From positions 620,001 through 684,000 of the forward strand of contig NZ_JBEWSZ010000001.1 in assembly GCF_040537815.1 (NCBI RefSeq): a DNA stretch of 64,000 nt, given 5' to 3'. The notes beneath the pieces were generated by a model. It made no database searches and was not told where the DNA came from. It worked only from the letters and a program-made list of their open reading frames with translations. This stretch comes from Mesorhizobium shangrilense. Its GTDB lineage: Bacteria; Pseudomonadota; Alphaproteobacteria; Rhizobiales; Rhizobiaceae. A program made the translations under genes and the position numbers. Numbering within the stretch: the stretch's first letter is position 1; the number at the start of each line of letters is the position of its first letter. Positions 34,285 through 43,256 of this stretch are shown here, piece after piece.

Positions 34285-34641
34285 GACATAGCCTCCTCTT
34301 AAAGAGCTATGAGGGGAGTCTAGGTTCATTTGTGCCACAGGCAAGTCAAAAATATGCCGCAATGCGGTCAAAATGCGAGAGCCGTGACCTGACCTTTGCC
34401 GTTACTCATTGAAACTCCTAGCCAAAAGCCGGCTTCACACCTGTGAATAAATTGTGACCGGGCCGAATGCTGGTACCGCTACCACGCCGTCCGGAAAGCC
34501 GGATTCGACTTTCGGAAAGCACGATGCGGCGATTCATTTGGTGGGCAGAACGGTCTTTGCGCGTCCAATTGGACGCGCGGCGCCAGGTTTTCTGATGCGT
34601 GTCGTTATCCCAAAACCGCTGCGCATTTTGGGCGACATGCG
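34285..34641. other. Gap with an isolated 20-bp palindrome
   Basis: No protein gene is seen between the microprotein and the EamA transporter. GCGCGTCCAATTGGACGCGC (34559-34578) is a perfect 20-bp palindrome about 65 bp from the 3' end of the transporter gene. It could be a two-fold protein site or a cruciform-type hairpin; it lacks a T-tract, so it is not a simple terminator. TTAAGAGGAGG near 34290-34300 (minus strand) belongs to the microprotein. Confidence 0.55.
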
Positions 34642-35562
34642 TTAGCGTCGGCCGAACACACGGCCGTCGATGGTGATAAGGCCGAGCGCGATCAGCGCCA
34701 TGCCGCCCAGTTCGAACAATTCGAGCCGCTCTCCCAGGAACAGGAAGCCGAGCAGAATGGCGCTGGCCGGCACGATGAGCGTGACCAGCGAGGCATTGGT
34801 GGCGCCGGCCGAGGCGACGAGATTGAAATAGAGGATATAGGCAAAAGCGGTGGACAAGAGCGCCAGCGCCAGCACCGCCGCCCAGACCGGCGGCGAGGCC
34901 GAAAACAGTCCAGCCGGGCCGTAGGCAATCAGCACCACCGGGATCATGATGATGGTCGAGGCGGTCATCTGCCCGGTGGCGACGACCGGCGAGGGAATGC
35001 CCTTGAAGCGGCGTGCGACCATCAGGGCGATGGCATAGGACAAGGAGGCGCCGATCAGCGCGAATTTGGCCCAGACCGGGCCGCCCAGCCCGGCGACCAG
35101 CCCGGGACCGATCATCACTGCCGTGCCGGCGATCCCGAGCGCAATGCCGGCCAGCTTGTTCCACGAGAGTTTTTCGTCTGATGTCAGCGAATTGGCGAGG
35201 ATCAACGTCCAGAACGGCGTTGTCGCGTTGAGCACCGAAGCGACGCCGGCGCCGAGCTGTGTCTGACCGGCGAAGATCAGCGAGAAGGGAACGACATTGT
35301 TGGTGAGCGCCAGCAGGAAGAACAGGCCGGCATGCGGAAGCGCAAGACGGAAGGACGGCCCGCGAATGGCGAGATAGAGCTGAAGGGCAAGTGCCGCGAT
35401 GCCGACGCGAAACAGCACCAGCACCAGCGGATGAAGCTCCGAAACGGCAATACGGGCAAAGAAGAAGGAACCGCCCCAGATGGCGCCGAGCAGCAGAAGC
35501 TGCGCCCAGTCCCTGAGCACCATTGGTCCGCGTGCAGCGACGGTGGCGGTTGTACTTGCCAT
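34642..35562 (-). CDS. EamA-family (drug/metabolite) transporter
   Basis: A 306-residue inner-membrane protein of ten predicted helices in two EamA repeats (WAQLLLLGAIWGGSFFFARIAVSELHPLVLVLFRVGIAALAL and WAKFALIGASLSYAIALMVARRF). This superfamily exports amino acids or other metabolites; the substrate is unknown. Convergence with a gene-poor gap and divergence from the PLP decarboxylase give little help. Confidence 0.88.
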   Translation of the reverse strand: MASTTATVAARGPMVLRDWAQLLLLGAIWGGSFFFARIAVSELHPLVLVLFRVGIAALALQLYLAIRGPSFRLALPHAGLFFLLALTNNVVPFSLIFAGQTQLGAGVASVLNATTPFWTLILANSLTSDEKLSWNKLAGIALGIAGTAVMIGPGLVAGLGGPVWAKFALIGASLSYAIALMVARRFKGIPSPVVATGQMTASTIIMIPVVLIAYGPAGLFSASPPVWAAVLALALLSTAFAYILYFNLVASAGATNASLVTLIVPASAILLGFLFLGERLELFELGGMALIALGLITIDGRVFGRR

Positions 35563-35764
35563 GTGATCGTCCTCCCCGACGGTCTGCGTTTCCCATCATT
35601 GCCTGAAGCCATAGCGGGTTCGGCGACAAGGGCCACCCGAAACCTGACCGATGGCCTCACTCTCCTGCCAAATGGCGTAGCGCCTCGCCGTGGGCGGCAC
35701 GAGACACAGAATTGTTTTCATTAGCCGCTAGCTTGGATTAATTGTGTGCCAAGAGGATTCGTCC

Positions 35765-36985
35765 ATGCAGCGATTCGAGAATGCCCGCGAGGCGGCACTG
35801 GCGCTTCGCCCGGACGATCCGGTCTACTGTTTCCGCCCGCAGGTGCTGAAGGCAGACGCCCGCCAGTTCATGGGCATGTTCCCCGGCAAGACCGCCTATG
35901 CGGTGAAGACCAATGGCGAGCAGATCGTGCTGAGAACCCTGGTCGAGGCCGGCGTCACCGCCTTCGACGTGGCATCGCCCGGCGAATTCGCAGCCGTGCG
36001 CGCCGTTTCGCCCGATGCCGAGATGCTCTACATGCATCCGGTCAAGGCGCAGTCGGACATCAAGCTGGCGCTGGAGAAATACGCCATCCGCGTCATCTCC
36101 CTCGACCATGAGGACGAGATCACCAAGCTGACCCGGGTGGTGCGGGCGCTGGATATCGATCCTGGCGCGATCAGCGTCTTCGTGCGCGTGCAGACCAAGG
36201 GTCACGCGGCCTATGAGCTGTCGAAGAAGTTCGGTGCCGGGCCGGCCTACGCGGTGGAACTGGCCGAGCGGCTGAACCGCACCGGCTACAAGGTCGGCCT
36301 GTGTTTCCATGTCGGCAGCCAGATCGAGGATCCCGACACCTATGAGCGGGCGCTGGCCTCGGCCGACTGGGTGCGCAACCGGCTGACCTTCGATATTGCG
36401 GGGCTCGATGTCGGCGGCGGCTTTCCCGCCGAATACGGACATGACCCCAACCGCAAGCAGATCGAGATGCCGTCGCTCGGCCAGATCATGTCGCGGCTGT
36501 CGGGCGACCTCAAGGAATACCAGTTCGACCAGATGCCGCTGGTGGCCGAGCCGGGCAGGGTGATCGTGGCCCGCTGCCTGTCGCTGATCGTGCGTGTGCT
36601 CTTGCGCAAGGGCAAGCGGCTTTACATCAATGACGGCATCTGGGCGTCGCTGTCGGATTCATGGACCGGCAAGATCACGCTGCCGGCGCGCTTCATTCCC
36701 GATCCGGCGATCCGTACGCGCAATGGCGCTGAAAAGAACATCGTGCCGTTCAAGGTGTGCGGGGCGACCTGCGATTCCGTCGACATCCTGTCGCGACCAT
36801 TCTGGCTGCCGGAGACCGTCGACACCGGCGACTGGATCGAGATCGGCCATATCGGCGCCTATTCACTGTCGCTGAGGACCCGCTTCAATGGGTTCTACCC
36901 CGACACATTCGTCGAGGTGACGACACCGTTCGACGAGGGTGACGCGCCCCAGGGGTTTGCGAGTTTGGAGACGATGGCGGACTAG
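35765..36985 (+). CDS. Fold-type III PLP decarboxylase (ornithine/diaminopimelate decarboxylase-like)
   Basis: A 406-residue alanine-racemase-fold decarboxylase. The PLP lysine is in AYAVKTNGEQIVLR (Lys48); HVGSQIEDPDTYERAL, GLDVGGGFPAEYG, LVAEPGRVIVA and VCGATCDSVDILSRPFWLPE (with the active-site Cys-Asp pair) follow. This fits the eukaryotic-type ornithine/lysine decarboxylase group that makes polyamines, but the FRP-rich N-terminus and length also allow a diaminopimelate-type or other amino acid substrate. AAGAGGA upstream supports the ATG at 35765 over the in-frame GTG at 35744. A 7-bp tandem array follows its 3' end. Confidence 0.85.
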   Translation: MQRFENAREAALALRPDDPVYCFRPQVLKADARQFMGMFPGKTAYAVKTNGEQIVLRTLVEAGVTAFDVASPGEFAAVRAVSPDAEMLYMHPVKAQSDIKLALEKYAIRVISLDHEDEITKLTRVVRALDIDPGAISVFVRVQTKGHAAYELSKKFGAGPAYAVELAERLNRTGYKVGLCFHVGSQIEDPDTYERALASADWVRNRLTFDIAGLDVGGGFPAEYGHDPNRKQIEMPSLGQIMSRLSGDLKEYQFDQMPLVAEPGRVIVARCLSLIVRVLLRKGKRLYINDGIWASLSDSWTGKITLPARFIPDPAIRTRNGAEKNIVPFKVCGATCDSVDILSRPFWLPETVDTGDWIEIGHIGAYSLSLRTRFNGFYPDTFVEVTTPFDEGDAPQGFASLETMAD

Positions 36986-37039
36986 GGATTAGGGATTAGG
37001 CATTGGGGTTGCAAGTTCCTGCTTTCGCAGCATTTTTTC

Positions 37040-37110
<71 letters not shown>

Positions 37111-37111
37111 G

Positions 37112-38290
37112 CTAAAGCTTCCCCAACAGATCCAGCGTCGGCCAGCCGTCCACAGCCAGGCCAAGGCGCGTCTGCTCCTTGCGGATGGCTTCGCGGGTGT
37201 TGGTGCCCAGGATGCCGTCGACCGTGCCCACGTCATAGCCCTTGGCTTCGAGTTTGGTCTGCAGCGCCTTCATCTGGTCATTGTTGAGGCCGGTTTCGGG
37301 GGTGCGCGGATCGAACTGCGGCGCGCCCGCCAGCCTTGCGGCGAGGTTGGCCGCCGTCAGCGCGTAGGTGAAGGACTGGTTCCACTCCAGATAGACATCG
37401 AAATTGTCATAGGTGAGGAAGGCCGGCCCCTTGCGCCCCATCGGCATTGCCAGGCCCGCCTTCAGGCCATTGTCCACAAGCGGCGTGCCGTTCGGGTTGG
37501 TGACGCCCCACTGCGCCCATTGCGACAGCGGCAGCTTGTTGGTGCGCCCGGTCTGGTCCCACGGCATCTCGTCGGGCACGCGGACTTCCTCGATCCAGGG
37601 CTGGTCGCGCTTCCAGCCGCGCGACAGCACCTTGTTGGCCGTGGTCATGATCACATCGGGCACGCTGTTGCGAAGATCGACCTTGCCGTCGCCATCGCCG
37701 TCGACGCCACGCGCCAGATAGTCGGAAGGCAGGATCTGGGTCTGGCCGATCTCGCCGGCCCAGGCGCCCTTGACGTCCGCTGGCAGCACGCCGCGGTCAA
37801 TGAGCTCCAGCAGCGGCACGAGTTGCGGACGGAAGAGCTGCGGGCGGCGGCAGTCGTGCGACAGCGTCACCAACGCGCTGAGCGTGTGGAAATCGCCCTG
37901 CACGGCGCCAAAATCCGTTTCCAGCGCCCAGAACGCGGTGATCACGGGTGCCTGCACACCGAACTGCTGGTCAGCACGGGCGAAGACATCGGCGTATTTC
38001 TTCATATTCACCGCGCCCTGCTTCAGCCGGTAGGCCGAGATCATGCGGCTGGAGAATTGGATGAAGGTCTGGGTGAAGACCCCTTGGGCGCGGTCGCGCG
38101 CCAGCACCCTGTCGTCGATGGCGGCGTCTTCGAGCGCATCAAGGCCGACCGCGCCGACGCCGGCTGCCTTGGCTTCCGCCGCCACGCCCTGTTTCCAGGC
38201 TTCGAAATCACCGCCGCATTCCTGCGCCATCGCCGGCAGCGCCGTGGCGCACAAAAACAGCGCCGCGAGGGCTTGGGAACGCAATAGCAT
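37112..38290 (-). CDS. Lytic murein transglycosylase (MltB-type) with peptidoglycan-binding domain
   Basis: A 392-residue exported enzyme. A signal peptide ([22 protein letters not shown]) precedes a MltB-type catalytic domain, whose glutamate is in [30 protein letters not shown] (about Glu124), with [15 protein letters not shown] and [15 protein letters not shown]. The C-terminal 60 residues ([44 protein letters not shown]) are a peptidoglycan-binding type 1 domain. It cleaves murein with 1,6-anhydro product formation. Its 3' end abuts the 7-bp tandem repeat. Confidence 0.9.
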   Translation of the reverse strand: MLLRSQALAALFLCATALPAMAQECGGDFEAWKQGVAAEAKAAGVGAVGLDALEDAAIDDRVLARDRAQGVFTQTFIQFSSRMISAYRLKQGAVNMKKYADVFARADQQFGVQAPVITAFWALETDFGAVQGDFHTLSALVTLSHDCRRPQLFRPQLVPLLELIDRGVLPADVKGAWAGEIGQTQILPSDYLARGVDGDGDGKVDLRNSVPDVIMTTANKVLSRGWKRDQPWIEEVRVPDEMPWDQTGRTNKLPLSQWAQWGVTNPNGTPLVDNGLKAGLAMPMGRKGPAFLTYDNFDVYLEWNQSFTYALTAANLAARLAGAPQFDPRTPETGLNNDQMKALQTKLEAKGYDVGTVDGILGTNTREAIRKEQTRLGLAVDGWPTLDLLGKL

Positions 38291-38417
38291 GGACTTCCTT
38301 CCGACATTGAAACGCCAGAGCGCCCCCTAAGCGTCCACTTGGACACTGGGCTCTGGATTACCAGCGGTTGCAGATATTACCGCTGGCTTTGTCGAAAAGC
38401 AGGCGAAGCGCCCGGTG

Positions 38418-39209
38418 TCAACGGGTGTTCTGCCGCAGCCACTTGTTCCAGGCGGCTTCCGTGCCGTTGAAAACGTTGATGTCGGACTTGCCCGTCATGC
38501 CCGGAACGATGCCGGTTCCGGTGTACTGCCAGAAGGTGAAGGGGTGGCTGCCATATTTCTCACGGGGATGGCCCGCCACCGAACGCAGCCAGTAGGGATA
38601 GCCGCGGTAGGTCGACAGATTGTTGTTGTCGAAGAAATCGACGGAGGTGTAGATGATCGGCTTCTTGCCATAGTGCTTCTCGATCATCTCGAGGAAGACG
38701 GTCATCTCCGCGCGCACCGTGGCTGGATCGGGGCGCAGCTTGCAGGTCGGCGACTGCGGGTTCCATTCCATGTCGAGCACTGGCGGCATTGAAGAACGGT
38801 CGTTGGGCACATTCTGGATGAACCAGCGCGCCTGGACGATGGCGGGCGTGCAAAAATAGTAGAAATGATAGGCCGCGCGCGGAATTCCGTTGGCTTTCGT
38901 GCGGCTCCAATGCTCGTTGAAATACTCGTCGAAGCGGTCGCCGCCCTCGGTCGCCTTGATGAAGGCGAAGGAAATGCCGCTGGCCTTGGCTGCCGGCCAA
39001 TCGACCGACGTCTGGTATTTGGAGACGTCGGTGCCGTGCACGGCATAGTTCCAGGGCGCGCCGCTGTCCCATTCATGCGGCTTGGAGTCGGCAAAGCGCG
39101 GCGCGCGCACCACGACAGTCTTGCTGCTCGATGACACCGGTGCGAGGTCGTCGACGGTCGAGCACGCGCTCAGCAGCGACAGCATGATAAGGGCCGCGAA
39201 ACCGCGCAT
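38418..39209 (-). CDS. Lipoprotein of the GH25 lysozyme family
   Basis: A 263-residue GH25 muramidase. The N-terminus MRGFAALIMLSLLSACSTV is a lipoprotein signal (Cys16). GTDVSKYQTSVDW (Asp61) and PPVLDMEWNPQSP (Asp146, Glu148) hold the catalytic acids, with AYHFYYFCTP and FTFWQYTGTGIVPGM between and after. It probably cuts beta-1,4-muramyl bonds in the periplasm. The ATG at 39209 fits the lipobox; a longer frame adds no signal. It lies 128 bp upstream of the lytic transglycosylase on the same strand, and the two may work together in murein turnover. Confidence 0.9.
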   Translation of the reverse strand: MRGFAALIMLSLLSACSTVDDLAPVSSSSKTVVVRAPRFADSKPHEWDSGAPWNYAVHGTDVSKYQTSVDWPAAKASGISFAFIKATEGGDRFDEYFNEHWSRTKANGIPRAAYHFYYFCTPAIVQARWFIQNVPNDRSSMPPVLDMEWNPQSPTCKLRPDPATVRAEMTVFLEMIEKHYGKKPIIYTSVDFFDNNNLSTYRGYPYWLRSVAGHPREKYGSHPFTFWQYTGTGIVPGMTGKSDINVFNGTEAAWNKWLRQNTR

Positions 39210-39433
39210 CGCTTCTCCTGAACCGGTTTCAGCCGGCCGCTGATGGGTCTGTTGTCCTGGGCCCCTGGTCGTCCCCCGGACGATCACCCCACAGGATCGC
39301 CCAGCATCTTAGGTGATCGCCGATCATGGTTGATATTCGGTTGACGGCGCTCGACAAGTGCCATGATTTGCGGAAGCAATGGCGGCAAATCGATGGCATG
39401 GGGACACACCCCGGTCGAACCGAGGGTGAAAAG

Positions 39434-40825
39434 ATGCGGATCCTCTTGAAGATCATCAAATGGCTGCTGGGGCTGGTCGTGCTGGCGATCGTGGCATTCG
39501 TTGCCTGGCTCTACATCGCGCCGCCCGAACTGATCCGCGTCGGTTCCGGCTATTCGGCCAAGATCGTCTGTTCGAATGTCTTCCTTGCCGGACGCGATGC
39601 CAGGCAAGTGCTGGCTGTCGACGTGCAGGCGCCGGGACATCCGCTGCTCAGGCTGATGCGGGTTTCCGTGGACAAGAACAGGGGCACGGTTTCGGCGGGC
39701 CTGCTTGGCGTGCTCGGCAAGAGCGTGGCCATTGCCCGTGACGGGGTGGGCTGCGCTTCGGTTCCGGACGGCAATCTTAGCAAGGCCCGGCAGACGAAGC
39801 TCCATGCCGGGTCCGTCGCGTCGCCACGGGATGTGTCGGTGGATGCATTGTGGCCGGATGGCGAGCGGGTCGAGGCTTCACAGAATCCGGTGATTTCGAA
39901 GCTGCTGGACGATGCGGGGCTGACCGGCACCGGTATGCGTGCGGTGGTGGTGGTCAAGAATGGCCGCATCGTCGCCGAGCGCTATGGCGACGGCTTTTCG
40001 CAAAAAACGCCGCTGCTCGGCTGGTCGATGACCAAGACGGTGAATGCCGCCATCATCGGCACGCTGGTCAAGGACGGCAAGATGGCGGTGACCAGCCAGG
40101 GCCTGTTCGGGCCATGGAAAGCCGACGGCCGCGCCGCCATCAGCCTTGCCGACATGATGGCGATGTCGAGCGGCCTGCAATTCAACGAGGACTATGGCGA
40201 CGTCGCCGATGTGACGCGCATGCTCTATCTCGAACCCGACATGGCGGGCTTTGCCGCGTCCAAGCCGCTGTCCGGCGAGGTCGGGAAAGTGTTCTCCTAT
40301 TCGAGCGGCACGGCGGTGATGCTGTCGAGGCTCTGGCAGGAAGCGATCGGCGACAAGGACAAGGCGTTGGCATGGCCGAGGACCGCGCTGTTCGATCCGC
40401 TGGGCATGCACAGCGCCGTGCTGGAGACCGACGAACAGGGCACGTTCGTCGGTTCGTCCTATCTCTACGCCTCGGCGCACGACTGGGCCCGGTTCGGCCA
40501 GTTCCTGCTTCAGGGCGGTGTCTGGAACGGCAATAATATCCTGCCGGCCGGCTTCGTCGACTGGATGCGCGAGCCGGCGCCGGCTTCGAAAGTCTACGGC
40601 AAGGGCCAGTTGTGGATCGAGGGACCGGGCGACGAGGAAAGCCCCGGCGCCGGCGTTGCCGCCGGCCTGCCCAAGGATACCTACTGGATGGAGGGGCATG
40701 ACGGCCAGACGGTGACCATCATTCAGTCCGAGCAACTGGTGGTGGTGCGGCTCGGGCTGACGCCGGCGAAGGTCGGCTATCGGCCGCAGGCGATGGTGGG
40801 GGCTCTGGTGAAGGCGCTACATTAA
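39434..40825 (+). CDS. Membrane-anchored serine hydrolase (beta-lactamase/class C PBP-like)
   Basis: A 463-residue protein with one N-terminal membrane anchor (LLKIIKWLLGLVVLAIVAFVAWLYIAP). The SxxK motif is in GWSMTKTVNAAIIG (Ser198-Lys201) and a Tyr motif in KVFSYSSGTAVMLSRL; the final conserved motif appears as EGHDGQTVTII. Members include esterases, D-aminopeptidases and penicillin-binding proteins, so the substrate is open. GAGGGTGAA precedes the ATG. Its stop codon overlaps that of the convergent btaB by a few bases. Confidence 0.87.
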   Translation: MRILLKIIKWLLGLVVLAIVAFVAWLYIAPPELIRVGSGYSAKIVCSNVFLAGRDARQVLAVDVQAPGHPLLRLMRVSVDKNRGTVSAGLLGVLGKSVAIARDGVGCASVPDGNLSKARQTKLHAGSVASPRDVSVDALWPDGERVEASQNPVISKLLDDAGLTGTGMRAVVVVKNGRIVAERYGDGFSQKTPLLGWSMTKTVNAAIIGTLVKDGKMAVTSQGLFGPWKADGRAAISLADMMAMSSGLQFNEDYGDVADVTRMLYLEPDMAGFAASKPLSGEVGKVFSYSSGTAVMLSRLWQEAIGDKDKALAWPRTALFDPLGMHSAVLETDEQGTFVGSSYLYASAHDWARFGQFLLQGGVWNGNNILPAGFVDWMREPAPASKVYGKGQLWIEGPGDEESPGAGVAAGLPKDTYWMEGHDGQTVTIIQSEQLVVVRLGLTPAKVGYRPQAMVGALVKALH

Positions 40826-41490
40826 TCGCGGTGCGATCCGAGCACGGCCAGCCATGCGTAGCCGCGATAAAGCGTTCTGAAACGAAAGGTTGTGCCGGTC
40901 CGCTGAGATTCCGAATCCAGAACCTCGCGCAGGTTGGCGCGCGGTTCGACGTGGAATTTCCGCAGCCAGCCGCGCAACAGGGAACGGAACCAACGCGGCA
41001 GCCCCTCCTGCTGGCCGAAATCGACGATGTGCAGTGACCCCTTGGGAGAAAGCGCGGCGAGGGCGGCGGTAACAGTCTTTTCCCAGCCGGGGATCATCGA
41101 CAGCGAGTATGAGACGAATATGCCATCGAAGGATGCGAGGCCGAACAGTGCCGCAGCGTCGAAATCCGTGGCGTCGCCCTTTGCCAGCTTGACGCGTGCC
41201 GACAGGCCTTCGCGGGCGATTGCCGCGCTGGCGGTCTCCAGCATTTCCGACGAAATATCGAGACCGAAGAAGCGCGCCTCAGGATAGCGGCGAGCGGCGA
41301 GGATGATGTTGCGGCCGGTGCCGCAGCCAAGCTCCAGCACCGTGCCACCGGCCGGTACGTCGAGCCCTTCGATCAGCCTGTCACGGCCGAGCAGATAGTA
41401 TTTGCGGGTCAGGTCGTAGATGTGGCGCTGCCAGCGGTAGACGCCGTCCATCAGTTCGGCATGGCCAGCGGGCAGTTCGGTGGTGCTCAT
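40822..41490 (-). CDS. btaB: Diacylglycerylhomoserine N-methyltransferase BtaB
   Basis: A 222-residue SAM methyltransferase (TVLELGCGTGRNIILAA, GLDISSEMLETASAAI, SYSLSMIPGWEKTVTAALAALSPKGSLHIVDFG). Placed directly after btaA with a 4-bp overlap, it would N-methylate diacylglycerylhomoserine three times to give the betaine lipid DGTS. DGTS replaces phospholipids when phosphate is scarce in rhizobia. Its stop overlaps that of the convergent serine hydrolase. Confidence 0.92.
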   Translation of the reverse strand: MSTTELPAGHAELMDGVYRWQRHIYDLTRKYYLLGRDRLIEGLDVPAGGTVLELGCGTGRNIILAARRYPEARFFGLDISSEMLETASAAIAREGLSARVKLAKGDATDFDAAALFGLASFDGIFVSYSLSMIPGWEKTVTAALAALSPKGSLHIVDFGQQEGLPRWFRSLLRGWLRKFHVEPRANLREVLDSESQRTGTTFRFRTLYRGYAWLAVLGSHRD

Positions 41491-42734
41491 GCGCTGCGCT
41501 TCACATAGAGGTGGAAGCCGCCATAGATGGCCGAGCGGTCAAGAGCCGAGAATTCGCGCGAGGCCTCGGCCTCATAATTCCACTGGTCGAGCAACGAGGT
41601 GGAGACGCGGCCGGGCAACAGGCTGGGCTCGGCGGCGGTGCGGAAGATGACTCGGGCATCGGCGGACGCGGTGCGGGTGATCTCGGCCCACAGCGCGTTG
41701 AGCTGATCGTCGGTCATCCAGTCCTGCGCGTCGAGCAACACGAAGCGATCAACGCTGCCGGCATCCTTTGCGGCGAGGAATTCGATCAGATTGGCATGAT
41801 GGATGGCGACGCGATCGATATTCTTGTGGATCGTCGCGTAGTTGCGCTTTTCCAGATAGGCGGGCAGGGCGGCTTCACCCGGGTTCGGGTAGCGCCGCGC
41901 GAAAGCCTGCCAGGCGAAATAATTGTTCTTCAATGGAAAATCGCAGGCGAGCTTCTCAAGCCGGGCTTTCAGGACGCTGGCCATCGTGCCGTCGCCCGAC
42001 GTAATCAGCGAATCGTACTGGGCTGGTGGGATGCCGAGGCCGAACAGCGAGGCCTTGCGCGATGTCGCCCATTTCAGCAGCGGCTTTTCGAACACCGGCG
42101 CCAGTTCCTCGTTGAAGAAGCGGCGCTGGTCGGCAATGCTCTTCGACGCCATGATGCCGGCGGGATCGACGCCGAAGAATTTCGCCGTGCGGTGGCCCAT
42201 GGCGATGAACAGGCCGAGCAGGCCGGTCTGGTAGAAATTGCGGTCGAAAACGGCGATGCGCCGGCGGCCGCGCCAGTTGCGGCGTTCCCAGTAGTGGCGG
42301 CTGACTGGATCGAGATGTGGCGCGATGAAACGGTCGTAGGCTTCCGAATTGTGACGGGTGTCGGCCGCGCCGAAGAAGCGGAACAGGTCGCCTTGCGAGG
42401 GGAGATGACGTACTGCCTGCAGCTTCATGCGGTTCAGCGCGACGTGAGCCGTGTTGAGATCGACAGCGTCGACCGTTGCCGGCGAGCGGGTTAGGTAGGC
42501 GAGGATGTTGCAGCCACCCGAGGCGATGGTGACGATGCGATGTCCCTGGCCGAGCTGCATGGCTTCCATGTCGACATCGGGGTCTTCCCAGATCTGTGGG
42601 TAGACGAGACCTGAGAAGAGGAAGGCGAAGAGCCGCTCCGAGATGCCAGCTTTCGAAAGCGGGCGGTTCTGGTAGACGGCTTTTCCAACTTCCTTGCCGC
42701 GGCGGAAAACCAGTTCTCCAGAAACGTCCGTCAT
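41487..42734 (-). CDS. btaA: SAM:diacylglycerol 3-amino-3-carboxypropyltransferase BtaA
   Basis: A 415-residue enzyme that transfers the 3-amino-3-carboxypropyl group of SAM to diacylglycerol, the first step of DGTS betaine-lipid synthesis. Typical BtaA segments are LVYPQIWEDPDVDMEAM, ASGGCNILAYLTRSPATVDAVDLNTAHVALNRMK, FVLLDAQDWMTDDQLNALWAEI and YGGFHLYVKRSA. Two starts are possible; MTDVSGE at 42734 is preferred because the candidate -10 of the Pho-box promoter would leave the upstream ATG (42752) almost no leader. A Pho box lies 50 bp upstream. Confidence 0.92.
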   Translation of the reverse strand: MTDVSGELVFRRGKEVGKAVYQNRPLSKAGISERLFAFLFSGLVYPQIWEDPDVDMEAMQLGQGHRIVTIASGGCNILAYLTRSPATVDAVDLNTAHVALNRMKLQAVRHLPSQGDLFRFFGAADTRHNSEAYDRFIAPHLDPVSRHYWERRNWRGRRRIAVFDRNFYQTGLLGLFIAMGHRTAKFFGVDPAGIMASKSIADQRRFFNEELAPVFEKPLLKWATSRKASLFGLGIPPAQYDSLITSGDGTMASVLKARLEKLACDFPLKNNYFAWQAFARRYPNPGEAALPAYLEKRNYATIHKNIDRVAIHHANLIEFLAAKDAGSVDRFVLLDAQDWMTDDQLNALWAEITRTASADARVIFRTAAEPSLLPGRVSTSLLDQWNYEAEASREFSALDRSAIYGGFHLYVKRSA

Positions 42735-43252
42735 AGCCAGGTGATTCCCCATTTGCTTTGCCGCAAGCGGGTATCGCAGGGTCATGACAGGCCGGTGACA
42801 GCCTGTTGACGTTGGATGGCGCCAATCTTGCGCTTTGTGCAGCGCCCAGAACCGGTTTGGCACTCTACGGTTGCTGGCTGCCGCACTCCGGCCTCATAGC
42901 TTCCCAACGAGAAAACCTTCGCCGGACGTAGGCCGATGCCTGTCGGCGTGACCGACTATTGGGTGAATTGCGTTACGGGCCAGTCACCGCGGTTCTCCTT
43001 TGATTTCCACGCTGCCTCACGGCAATTCACGCGAGCTGATCTTGTATCAGGCAAATGACGTTGTTTGATTGAAATTAGCCTTATCTAATTCAACCGTAAT
43101 TGGTAGTGACCATCGATCTGTTTAAAGAAAATAAGAATATTTCCTCTAAACACATACTGCTGATGAAACAGATTTGGTTTTGGATGCGGACGGGCGGATG
43201 CACCGAGAAGAGGGAAATAAGTGAAAATGGCCGCAACAGCCGCTAGCTATAG
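42735..43252. other. Divergent intergenic region with AT-rich half
   Basis: The btaA-proximal half carries the Pho box. The other half (about 43030-43200) is conspicuously AT-rich for this genome, with runs such as TAAAGAAAATAAGAATATTT, and probably holds the acyltransferase promoter. AT-rich upstream regions of surface-polysaccharide genes in rhizobia are often bound by MucR/Ros-type or H-NS-like silencers. Apart from a short leader frame just before the acyltransferase, no gene is seen. Confidence 0.55.
42784..42801 (-). promoter_or_regulatory. Pho box upstream of btaAB
   Basis: On the minus strand CTGTCAC-CGGC-CTGTCAT is an 18-bp direct repeat (7+4+7) matching the PhoB consensus, with one mismatch in the first half. 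A possible -10 (GATACC) follows about 9-14 bp downstream. It indicates activation of btaAB by PhoB under phosphate limitation, as known for btaAB in rhizobia. Confidence 0.85.
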
Positions 43253-43256
43253 ATGA
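43221..43256 (+). CDS. Possible leader peptide coupled to the acyltransferase
   Basis: A GTG (or the ATG two codons later) opens an 11-codon frame, (V/M)KMAATAASYR, whose TGA overlaps the acyltransferase ATG in an ATGA. GAGAAGAGGG lies 5-15 nt before the GTG, whereas the acyltransferase itself has no clear ribosome site. It may therefore load ribosomes for the downstream gene. Translation is unproven. Confidence 0.4.
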   Translation: MKMAATAASYR

